Positions 26,967 through 33,714 of a stretch of 36,049 bases of DNA are shown one piece after another. The position numbers and the translations under genes are program-made. The stretch covers positions 1 to 36,049 of the forward strand of contig JAKANS010000047.1 in NCBI GenBank assembly GCA_021823625.1, written 5' to 3'. This DNA comes from a bacterium (GTDB lineage Bacteria; Verrucomicrobiota; Verrucomicrobiia; Limisphaerales; J093). The number at the start of each line of letters is the position of its first letter. Position 1 is the first letter of the stretch. A model generated the notes under the pieces. That model was not told the origin of the DNA, did not search any database, and saw only the letters and a program-made list of their open reading frames with translations.

Positions 26967-28340
26967 ATGGCCTCCGTAACAAAATATCCAGAGCCGAAAG
27001 AGGGTGACGGCGTCCTCCTGCGGCTGCGTGAGGATTATGAGCAAGCTGTTCTCGATTTGTTTGAAGCCGACCAAGACGCCAAAGAGGTTCGTCCCGCGCT
27101 GGAGGTCGTCGGGCTCACCTCCAATTTTCTCAACAACATGCGGCTGCCGGTTCATCGGTGGTTTCGTTACAGCGCCGGCTTTTCGGCAGAGTGGGTGAAA
27201 TGGTTACTAGCCGAACGGGATGGAAGCGACCTTCGGGTGCTTGACCCGTTTGTAGGTTCGGGAACAACTTGTCTGGCGTGCGATGAAATGGGCGTCCAGT
27301 CCTACGGCATCGAAGCGCATCCGTTCGTGCATCGGGTGGCACAAGCCAAGTTGAGTTACGCCACCGACCCGGAACGGCTAATTTCCAAAGCGGAGAGAGC
27401 GTTCGCGTTCGCCCGAAAGGCGGCGGCGCAGACGGAGCATTACCCGGAAATCATCGGGAAGTGTTATGGGCTGGAGACGCTGGATTATCTGGACCGTTTC
27501 CGTCAGGCAGTCGAAGTCGAGCAAGACGGCTCACCCGAAGCCGGACTGCTCTGGATGGCGCTGGTGTCATCGCTGCGCGTCGTCTCCGAAGCGGGGACAG
27601 CGCCATGGCAATATGTATTGCCGGACCGACGCAAGACCGTGCCGCCGTCGCCCGAAATCACGTTGCACAAGGCGGTGCAGATGATTGCCGCCGATATTCG
27701 TTTTATGGCACGTCGAGCCAAGCCGCTGGCGACGCTGCGGGTGGATGACGCACGCAAATGCGCGACCGTGCCGGATGGTTGGGCCACACTGGTCATCACG
27801 TCGCCGCCCTACGCGAACAATTACGACTACGCCGATGCCACGCGATTGGAGATGGCATTCATGGGCGAGATCCGCGGCTGGGGCGACCTTCAAGAAACGG
27901 TGAGGCGACATCTGGTGCGCGCGTGCTCCCAGCACGTCCCGCCAAACTCGGTGAATCTCGACGAGATTCTGGAATCTCCAGAGCTTGCGCCCGTCCGCGA
28001 TGAGATTGTGCCCGTCTGCCGCGAGTTGTCTTCCGTTCGGTTGGAGCGTGGCGGCAAGAAGACTTACAACAACATGATCGCCTGCTACTTCCTCGACATG
28101 GCGCAGACATGGCAAACGCTCCGGCGAGTTTGCGCATCACCTTCGGAAGTGTGTTTCGTCATCGGCGATTCTGCGCCGTATGGCGTTTATGTGCCAGTCA
28201 TCGAATGGTTCGGCAAGCTGGCGCTGGCCGCTGGCTTTGAATCGTGGACGTTCGAGAAACTCCGTGATCGAAACATTAAGTGGAAGAACCGCAAGCACCG
28301 CGTGCCGCTGTGTGAGGGGCATTTGTGGGTTTGCGGATAG
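26967..28340 (+). CDS. DNA methyltransferase (N4-cytosine or N6-adenine type)
   Basis: This encodes 457 residues from ATG 26967. The S-adenosylmethionine motif DPFVGSGTT is at residues 93-101 and the catalytic motif S279-P280-P281-Y282 (TSPPYANNYDYAD) comes later, in the order motif I then IV. This motif pair methylates exocyclic amino groups of A or C. The region between the motifs (about 130-270) probably includes target recognition; the sequence specificity cannot be read. The next gene, 12 bp downstream, looks like a restriction endonuclease, so the pair should be a type II restriction-modification system. It lies inside split thrS, in the same direction and 64 bp after the N-terminal half. 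Confidence 0.85.
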   Translation: MASVTKYPEPKEGDGVLLRLREDYEQAVLDLFEADQDAKEVRPALEVVGLTSNFLNNMRLPVHRWFRYSAGFSAEWVKWLLAERDGSDLRVLDPFVGSGTTCLACDEMGVQSYGIEAHPFVHRVAQAKLSYATDPERLISKAERAFAFARKAAAQTEHYPEIIGKCYGLETLDYLDRFRQAVEVEQDGSPEAGLLWMALVSSLRVVSEAGTAPWQYVLPDRRKTVPPSPEITLHKAVQMIAADIRFMARRAKPLATLRVDDARKCATVPDGWATLVITSPPYANNYDYADATRLEMAFMGEIRGWGDLQETVRRHLVRACSQHVPPNSVNLDEILESPELAPVRDEIVPVCRELSSVRLERGGKKTYNNMIACYFLDMAQTWQTLRRVCASPSEVCFVIGDSAPYGVYVPVIEWFGKLALAAGFESWTFEKLRDRNIKWKNRKHRVPLCEGHLWVCG

Positions 28341-28352
28341 CAAGGAATCATC

Positions 28353-29240
28353 ATGGCTGAATCGCTCGCGCATCGTTGGGGACAAATCATCGGTGACGGT
28401 TTCGAGATGTTCGTTCACGACATCCTCGGCGAAGTCGCGCAGCGATATGGACTCTACCTCGATTTCAGGCGGCCGCGCGCGACGAGAGGTGGCCAAGGCA
28501 AAGTCACATGGCAAGACGGCTACGGGAACAAGCACGACCTCGACTACGTTCTTGAGCGCGGCGGAACTGAGGACACGCTTGGTGTCCCCATCGCTTTCAT
28601 CGAGTCGGCGTGGCGTCGCTACACCAAACACTCGAAGAACAAAGTTCAGGAAATCGAAGCGGCAGTGATGCCGATTGCTCTGACATTCTCGCGCCATCAG
28701 CCATTCTGCGGCGCTGTGCTTGCAGGCGAGTTCACGCGCAACGCGCTGCATCAGTTGGAATCGAAGGGCTTCGGCGTCCTGCATATTCCTTACGACTCCA
28801 TTTTGGGCGCGTTCCAGGAACTCGGCATTGATGCTTCATCGGAAGACGGCGTCGGCGGCACAACCGAAGAACAGTTTCGAGAGAAGATTGCGAAATGGGA
28901 ATCGCAACCGCAACCGCAGGCGACCAACCGCCTGCTGGCAAAACTTCACGCGCTGCACGGACACGAAATTGCAGACTTCAAACAGCGTCTTGAAGCCGCG
29001 CTTACCCGTCAGGTGGCTTCGATTCGACTGACGGTGTTGCGCGGTCATTCTGTCGAATGTTCGGACGTTGATAGCGCAATTGCCTATTTGATTGAGGAGG
29101 AGAATTCGTATCGGTTACGCGAAGACGGCGAGCAGCGGGAGACGTTTGAAGTTCAGGTTCGATTCAACACTGGAGCGAAGATTGAAGCGACTTTTCCCAA
29201 ACGAACTGAGGCGATTGCGTTTCTACGAAGTTTCGCCTGA
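28353..29240 (+). CDS. Probable type II restriction endonuclease partner of the methyltransferase
   Basis: This encodes 295 residues from ATG 28353. The N-terminal part has a nuclease-like core: the acidic run D62-L-D64 on a strand (KHDLDYVLE), then a second strand with E84 in IAFIESAWRRYTKHSKNK. This fits a PD-(D/E)xK variant in which the lysine is displaced, and I recall this WRRYTKHSKNK block from endonucleases encoded beside methyltransferases. Residues 145-160 (LHIPYDSILGAF) are also typical. The C-terminal part may bind DNA. It should cut unmethylated DNA at the site protected by the upstream enzyme. The assignment rests mostly on adjacency and one motif block. Confidence 0.65.
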   Translation: MAESLAHRWGQIIGDGFEMFVHDILGEVAQRYGLYLDFRRPRATRGGQGKVTWQDGYGNKHDLDYVLERGGTEDTLGVPIAFIESAWRRYTKHSKNKVQEIEAAVMPIALTFSRHQPFCGAVLAGEFTRNALHQLESKGFGVLHIPYDSILGAFQELGIDASSEDGVGGTTEEQFREKIAKWESQPQPQATNRLLAKLHALHGHEIADFKQRLEAALTRQVASIRLTVLRGHSVECSDVDSAIAYLIEEENSYRLREDGEQRETFEVQVRFNTGAKIEATFPKRTEAIAFLRSFA

Positions 29241-29262
29241 TTCATTTACCGGTTTGAATTTT

Positions 29263-29472
29263 ATGATGAACACCGAAGAATTTGTTGCCATTGAGCAAGC
29301 CGTGAAGGCCAGCACCGCGCCGGCGGAGATTGTGGCGGCGTTCAACGAGTTGTCCGCGTTGCGCGCGGAATTGAAGAAGCTTGGCGAGCCGGAAAGTTAT
29401 TATCTCAAAGCCATGAACTGCCCGCATCATCACCGCATTTTGGCGGCCGAGCCGCGCAGTTACCGCGATTTT
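29263..29472 (+). pseudogene. thrS: Duplicate fragment of the thrS C-terminal half (copy A)
   Basis: It begins ATGATG and translates to 70 residues (MMNTEEFVAIEQAVKAST, continuing to YYLKAMNCPHHHRILAAEP and YRDF) colinear with the start of the intact C-terminal half at 32145-32354. By hand count 26 of 210 bases differ, giving 11 amino-acid changes. The match decays just after 29472, where sequence of a leftward gene begins. Weak similarity may continue to about 29488 with a one-base gap. The open frame runs on to 29709 with unrelated residues. It keeps zinc ligand Cys in MNCPHHH but lacks motifs 2 and 3, so it cannot act as a synthetase half. There is no clear ribosome site. Confidence 0.85.
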
Positions 29473-29737
29473 CCATGCGCCCGACTTGCTGGATGTCGGC
29501 GGTGTCGGCGAGATGAAAGGTTTCGGGGCGCGGGTCTTTGGTGTTCCGCACCAGCCGCGTCTCAATCCAGTCGAACTTTTGGTAGCGGTCTTTGTAGTCG
29601 AGCAGCCGGAAGGGAATCGGATAGAGGCGAACCCACGAACCATCTTCCCGCACGCCAGCCGTGCAAACCAACTCACCGTGCTTGCGCGAAAGGGTCGGAT
29701 AGGTTTTGACGGTGATGAGAACCTTTTCGCGCCCCAT
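29405..29737 (-). pseudogene. 3'-truncated gene of unknown function (MGREKVLITVKTYP family)
   Basis: This encodes 110 residues from ATG 29737. Residues 1 to about 87 look native (VKTYPTLSRKHGELVCTAG, WVRLYPIPFRLLDYKDRYQK, DPRPETFHLAD) and resemble the start of a longer conserved protein that I cannot name. The rest is antisense of the thrS copy A fragment, so the gene's 3' end was lost at a junction near 29472-29478. It starts 9 bp after the DUF488 gene, and the two are probably an operon. Members of the pair probably work together in a mobile or defence context; the mechanism is unknown. Confidence 0.6.
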
Positions 29738-29746
29738 AGTCGCGGA

Positions 29747-30643
29747 TCAAAGGTGGTGAGCCGCCAGCTTCGGCCCGAAGGTTTTTTGCAACGCGTCGGA
29801 AACGCAGTGCCGGTGGCATTGGTGCGGCAGCAACTCGAAACAGGTGAGGGCAACACGCTGACCCTCTTCCTCAATCCAGCCCGCGATTTTGATCAGCGAC
29901 TTGGTTTGCTTCGGAAGCGTCGTGCGTTCGTAGGTGGCGAACAGCTTGTCGTAATCGGTCTGCGTTTCGAGGTCCTGGCGCTTCTCCGACGGGATGCCCA
30001 GCTCCGGCAAATGTTCGTAGCGGATGCCGACGCCTTCGCAGGCGTGGCTCAATGTGCTTTTGGAAAAACCATATTTCCGGCTCAACGGATTGCGCCGGAC
30101 ATCGCACAGCAGCGTCACGCCGTCTTGCAGCAGTTGGTTCAGGTAAGCCTCCAGGGTTTTGCTTTCGTAACCGAGCGTGACCAGTCCAGGAGTTTGCTTG
30201 GCCGGGCGGGCGGATTCCACGCGGGCGCGACCTTCTTTCTTGGGCAAAACTTTTTCCACGATTTCGCTGCGCGTCGCGAAATACGGGTAACGCTGGTAAA
30301 CGTCGGCGACGAGCATATTGCCGCGCAGGTTTTTGTATTGTTTGGCAAACCGCGCCATCGGCAAGGGCGACCTTTCTCCGGCGCGCGCCATCCGCCGCCC
30401 TTTCTCCGTCAACTTCCATGTCTGCTCATCTTCTTCAACCAGCCCTTGCTCCATCAGCCGCCGCTTGTCGACGTAGGACGTAAACGAAAAACAGCCGAAC
30501 CGATACGGAACAAATTCGTAGCTGGGAGTGGGTTCGCCTTCGCGGGTGTAAAGGAACAGGAGCTTCTGGAAATCTGTCGAGCCGACCGGCCCATTCAGTG
30601 CATCCAAAAGTTCAAGCAACACACGCTGGCGGTCAAAAAGCAT
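29747..30643 (-). CDS. DUF488 protein with N-terminal winged-helix-like domain
   Basis: This encodes 298 residues from ATG 30643 (a TTG at 30670 is a longer option). The N-terminal ~140 residues (VLLELLDALNG, STDFQKLLFLYTREGE, LTEKGRRMA) look like a phage-related or SocA-like antitoxin fold. The C-terminal ~160 residues are DUF488: TLGYESKTLEAYLNQLL, CDVRRNPLSRKYGFSK, YEHLPELGIPSEKR and the closing CFELLPHQCHRHCVS, whose Cys and His residues are typical. DUF488 proteins recur in stress and defence islands, with no agreed reaction. It is followed by the truncated gene at 29405-29737. Confidence 0.75.
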   Translation of the reverse strand: MLFDRQRVLLELLDALNGPVGSTDFQKLLFLYTREGEPTPSYEFVPYRFGCFSFTSYVDKRRLMEQGLVEEDEQTWKLTEKGRRMARAGERSPLPMARFAKQYKNLRGNMLVADVYQRYPYFATRSEIVEKVLPKKEGRARVESARPAKQTPGLVTLGYESKTLEAYLNQLLQDGVTLLCDVRRNPLSRKYGFSKSTLSHACEGVGIRYEHLPELGIPSEKRQDLETQTDYDKLFATYERTTLPKQTKSLIKIAGWIEEEGQRVALTCFELLPHQCHRHCVSDALQKTFGPKLAAHHL

Positions 30644-30708
30644 GACGCAACTTATTTCATCCGGCGGCAAAGGAACAGGTGAAAAACACAGGCTGCGCGG
30701 CGGGCGTC

Positions 30709-31109
30709 TTACTTGAGCAACGCAGTAAAACCCGCCTGCTCAAAATGTTTGTCGCCCGTCAGCGCGTCGGTCACGTTCCGTTCGCGCATGATGACAAACG
30801 AAACGCAATCGGTCAGTGTCCAGCCCTTGTCCGCGTGCTGGTGATACAGTCAAGCGCGCGGTCCAGAAGTTCGCGGGTGGCGGGAACGATTTCGCAGGCG
30901 GTGGACTGGCGTAAATGGAGGATGAATTCGCGCACGCGTCCGCGACACTCAGACTCGGCCAGCGCGTCGGCCACTTCCATAAGCACCCAATCGGAGGTGA
31001 GGAGGCGGGCGCGGAAGTCGCGGGAGAAATTCAGCACGCGTTCATGGTGCTGGTCGCGCCGGTTCAGCCGCGCCACGAAGTAAAAGGCGTCGGCAAAGAC
31101 GACGCTCAT
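30709..31109 (-). pseudogene. VapC-like PIN-domain toxin broken by a frameshift
   Basis: From ATG 31109 the frame reads MSVVFADAFYFVARLNRRDQ with the first PIN aspartate, then SDWVLMEVADALAE, but shifts near 30845 and would stop at 30813. In the neighbouring frame the rest of the domain continues: LYHQHADKGWTLTDCVSFVIM, then RNVTDALTGDKHFEQAGF, to TAA at 30709-30711. One missing base after GCGCTTGAC restores a complete toxin of about 133 residues. PIN toxins are RNases that use clustered acidic residues, which survive across both frames. It overlaps the antitoxin gene by ATGA. The cause is a real mutation or a sequencing error. Confidence 0.75.
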
Positions 31110-31318
31110 GGCCGGGAATGACCGTGAACGTAATGGTCGAGATTGGTGGCGAGGTCGGCGGGCAAATCGTTGGCCATGCCGTCGAAGTCCTTGAGCGTTT
31201 CAAACAGCGTGGGCGTCTGCTCGTCCACCGGCTCAATGCGCACAACCGTGCCGGATGCCCACGGAACATTGCTGGGTATCTTGATCATTCCTTTTTCAAT
31301 GACGGCGGTAATGCTCAT
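31106..31318 (-). CDS. Antitoxin of the PIN toxin (VapB-like)
   Basis: This encodes 70 residues from ATG 31318. MSITAVIEKGMIKIP with VPWASGTVVRIEPV resembles the short beta-strand DNA-binding start of antitoxins paired with PIN toxins; the acidic remainder would bind the toxin. Its TGA overlaps the toxin ATG at 31107-31109, the usual arrangement. It diverges from the second toxin-antitoxin module at 31406, and both promoters must lie in the 87-bp gap. If the toxin is truly frameshifted, this antitoxin is an orphan. Confidence 0.65.
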   Translation of the reverse strand: MSITAVIEKGMIKIPSNVPWASGTVVRIEPVDEQTPTLFETLKDFDGMANDLPADLATNLDHYVHGHSRP

Positions 31319-31405
31319 GGCGGAAAAGATAGCCGTCAGTCCGGCTTTCGTCGAGGGGGTAAAATTGAAGTTCCTTTGCGCGCTGCGTAACGCTATTTTG
31401 TCCGC

Positions 31406-31663
31406 ATGAAAGCGATGCAAATCGAGTATCCCGAAGCTTGGCCCGCCGCCGCCGGTTCGAGCGCGGAGCGGTTTGAGGACGAGGCGCGCATGGCGCTGGC
31501 GATGAAGCTTTTTGAAATGGGCCGGCTCACCAGCGGTCAGGCGGCGCAACTGGCTGGCGTGTCGCGTGTGGCTTTTCTCTTGTCCTGCCCACAATGGAAC
31601 GTGCCATCAGTCGCGTGGGATGCCGCTGAAATCAGCGCGGAATTCAAACCACTGCCCGCGTGA
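31406..31663 (+). CDS. UPF0175-family antitoxin
   Basis: This encodes 85 residues from ATG 31406. FEDEARMALAMKLFEMGRLTS and GQAAQLAGVSRVAFLLSC form the UPF0175 helical segment plus a helix-turn-helix. This family is the usual partner of DUF3368 PIN-like toxins. A TATTTT at 31394-31399 would place transcription start at the ATG. The stop overlaps the toxin start as GTGA (31660-31663). Confidence 0.8.
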   Translation: MKAMQIEYPEAWPAAAGSSAERFEDEARMALAMKLFEMGRLTSGQAAQLAGVSRVAFLLSCPQWNVPSVAWDAAEISAEFKPLPA

Positions 31664-32148
31664 GCCGCATCGTCTGCAATTCCGGCCCGCTGATCGCGTT
31701 GGGAATCCTTGGCAAACTGGAGCTTCTCCAATCGCTGTTTGACGAGGTGCTCGTTCCCGAGGCGGTGCAACGGGAGATCGTCCAGGGCGGCGTGAAGCTG
31801 GCCGGTCTGGAAAGCTTTCAGCGGGCGCAGTGGATTCGTGTTGTTTCCCCAAAACAGAATGACACATTGCTGGCCGCGTTGCTGGATACCGGAGAGGCGG
31901 CGGTCATCGCGCTCGCCCGCGAGCACGGAATCCCCGTGGTGTTGATTGACGAGCGTAAGGCGCGCAAGGTTGCCCGCGATGTTTATGGCCTTCAGCCGGT
32001 CGGCACGGCGCGAATTCCGATTGAGGCGAAGAAGAAAAAGCTCTTGACCGAGATTGCTCCGTCGCCCGAAGCATTGCGGCGCGAGGGGTATTGGATTCAC
32101 GAGGACATCGTTCACGCGGCATTGCGTGAAGCAGGAGAAACTCAATGA
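31660..32148 (+). CDS. DUF3368 PIN-like toxin, overlapping the thrS C-terminal half
   Basis: This encodes 162 residues from GTG 31660. It has the PIN-like start SRIVCNSGPLIALGILGKLEL, the acidic TGEAAVIALAREH, IDERKARKVA and the C-terminal EALRREGYWIHEDIVHAALREAGE typical of DUF3368. Predicted role: nuclease toxin neutralised by the UPF0175 partner. The domain looks complete. Its last codons contain AGGAG, and its TGA overlaps ATG 32145 of the synthetase half, so translation of the essential C-terminal half is coupled to the toxin gene. Confidence 0.8.
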   Translation: MSRIVCNSGPLIALGILGKLELLQSLFDEVLVPEAVQREIVQGGVKLAGLESFQRAQWIRVVSPKQNDTLLAALLDTGEAAVIALAREHGIPVVLIDERKARKVARDVYGLQPVGTARIPIEAKKKKLLTEIAPSPEALRREGYWIHEDIVHAALREAGETQ

Positions 32149-33230
32149 TGAAAACGGAAGAATTTGAGTTGATTGAGCAGGCCGTCAAGGCCAGCACCGC
32201 GCCGGCGGAGATTGCGGCGGCGTTCAGCGAATTGTCCGCGTTGCGCGAGCAGTTGAAACGGTTCGGCGAGCCGGAGAGTTATTACCTCAAAGCCATGAAC
32301 TGCCCGCATCATCACCGCATTTTTGCGGCGGAGCCGCGCAGTTACCGCGACTTGCCGTTGCGCCTGGCGGAATACGGCACTTGCTACCGCTACGAGCAGA
32401 GCGGCGAGTTGTTCGGCCTCATGCGCGTGCGCTCGCTCAACATGAACGACGCCCACATCTATTGCACCGAGGACCAGTTCGCCGACGAGTTCCGCGCCGT
32501 GAACGACATGTATCTGAAGTATTTCAAAATCTTCGGCCTCGAAAAATATCAGATGCGCTTCAGCACGCACGCGGCGGAAGGTCTCGGCAAGAAATACGTC
32601 AACGAGCCGGAGTTGTGGAAGAAGACCGAGGACATGGTGCGCAAGGTGTTGATCGAATCCGGCATCAACTACGTGGAGGTCGCCAACGAGGCGGCGTTCT
32701 ACGGTCCGAAGATTGACGTGCAGGTGTGGAGCGCCATCGGCCGCGAATTCACTATCGCGACGAACCAAGTCGATTTCGCCGTGCCCGCCAAGTTCGGCCT
32801 CGTCTATCGCGACAAAGACAACACCGACAAGACGCCGCTCTGCATCCATCGCGCGCCGCTGGGCACGCATGAGCGGTTCATCGGCTTCCTCATCGAGCAT
32901 TACGCCGGCAACTTCCCGCTCTGGCTCGCGCCTGACCAGGTCCGCGTCCTGCCGGTAACCGAGGCGCAGATCGACTATGCCAAGGGCATCGTGAACGAAC
33001 TGCGCGCCGAGCAAGTCCGCGCCGAATTCGAGTTCAGCAACGACAAGCTCATGGGCCGCATCCAGCGGGCGGAGGAAGCGCGTGTCCACCACATCCTAGT
33101 CGTCGGCCAGCGCGAGCAGGAGGCGAAAGCTGTCGCCCTCCGCATCCACGGCCAGGGCCAGCAAGGCGTAAAGCCCAGGGCGGAGGTGGTGGCGGATATC
33201 CTGGCGGCGATTCGCGAAAGAAGGTCGTGA
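32145..33230 (+). CDS. thrS: Threonyl-tRNA synthetase, C-terminal half (zinc site, motifs 2-3, anticodon domain)
   Basis: This encodes 361 residues from ATG 32145, with AGGAG 7 bases upstream inside the preceding toxin gene and ATGA overlap with it. Residues 1-45 are helical and have no counterpart in the E. coli enzyme. The zinc ligands are C53 (MNCPHHH), H104 (NDAHIYC) and H235 (IHRAPLG); the C-to-H gap of 51 equals that of the E. coli enzyme (C334 to H385). Motif 2 has R82 (YRYEQSGELFGLMRVR), motif 3 has R244 (THERFIGFLIEHY). The anticodon domain runs from about 260 to 361. With the N-terminal half at 25940 it makes a full set of functional residues. It probably works as one subunit of a two-piece enzyme. 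Confidence 0.88.
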   Translation: MMKTEEFELIEQAVKASTAPAEIAAAFSELSALREQLKRFGEPESYYLKAMNCPHHHRIFAAEPRSYRDLPLRLAEYGTCYRYEQSGELFGLMRVRSLNMNDAHIYCTEDQFADEFRAVNDMYLKYFKIFGLEKYQMRFSTHAAEGLGKKYVNEPELWKKTEDMVRKVLIESGINYVEVANEAAFYGPKIDVQVWSAIGREFTIATNQVDFAVPAKFGLVYRDKDNTDKTPLCIHRAPLGTHERFIGFLIEHYAGNFPLWLAPDQVRVLPVTEAQIDYAKGIVNELRAEQVRAEFEFSNDKLMGRIQRAEEARVHHILVVGQREQEAKAVALRIHGQGQQGVKPRAEVVADILAAIRERRS

Positions 33231-33714
33231 ACGTGTGTTTCCGGTCTTCCATGCTTTGTGGTAGAAACATGCCATGAAAACGCTCCCTGTTTGAAGTCGC
33301 GACGCAACGACTGGTTGCGGAGTTTCAACCTGAGCAACCTGACTGTTCGGCTCGCACGCCTGGGGCACGCCGCCGCATGCAGACAACGACGGGCGCGGCC
33401 CGCGCGCTGGCGGCGCTGGCACCGGGATCCGCACGCGCACCAGCAGCAATGCCGGACATTGTCCTGACTGCAAATGGGTGGCTGCGTCGCGGCGGCGGCA
33501 CCGCCACCACCAACCCGCGACACCATCCGGTGCCGGCCTGCATTGACATGCCGCCGCCGTTCGTTAGCGTCGGTTCAAACTTGCCGCTTTTGCCCGTGGC
33601 CCGCTCCGTCAATTGAGGCGGCGAACGGCTGGTTGAGCAACGGCGCGGGCGCGGGTGGCTGGGCTTCCCTCTTTCGCCCAACCGCGGCGCACGGCAGGCC
33701 GCCCGGTTCTCTGC
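33231..33714. other. Intergenic region without supported gene
   Basis: About 480 bases between thrS and the flavoprotein gene. A tiny frame (MKTLPV, ATG 33274) follows a TAGAAA. The remainder includes repeat-like palindromic stretches (for example gcaacgactggttgc, about 33304-33318). Longer open frames are compositionally poor and show no known protein. The infC gene that often follows thrS is not present. Confidence 0.4.

Noticed and set aside
29263..29709. Second working C-terminal ThrRS half
   Set aside because: Homology ends after about 70 codons and the rest of the frame is unrelated antisense sequence; motifs 2 and 3 are missing.
26902..32145. An intein or intron splitting thrS
   Set aside because: The two halves have their own start and stop codons, there are no intein splice motifs or homing-nuclease domain, and the cargo consists of complete genes on both strands.
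26967..32148. Integrative element with its own integrase
   Set aside because: No integrase, transposase or attachment-site repeat is visible; the repeated thrS segment is coding and diverged rather than an exact att duplication.
33377..33616. Gene in the thrS-flavoprotein gap
   Set aside because: Low-complexity Ala/Arg/Pro composition, no ribosome site and no recognisable motif.
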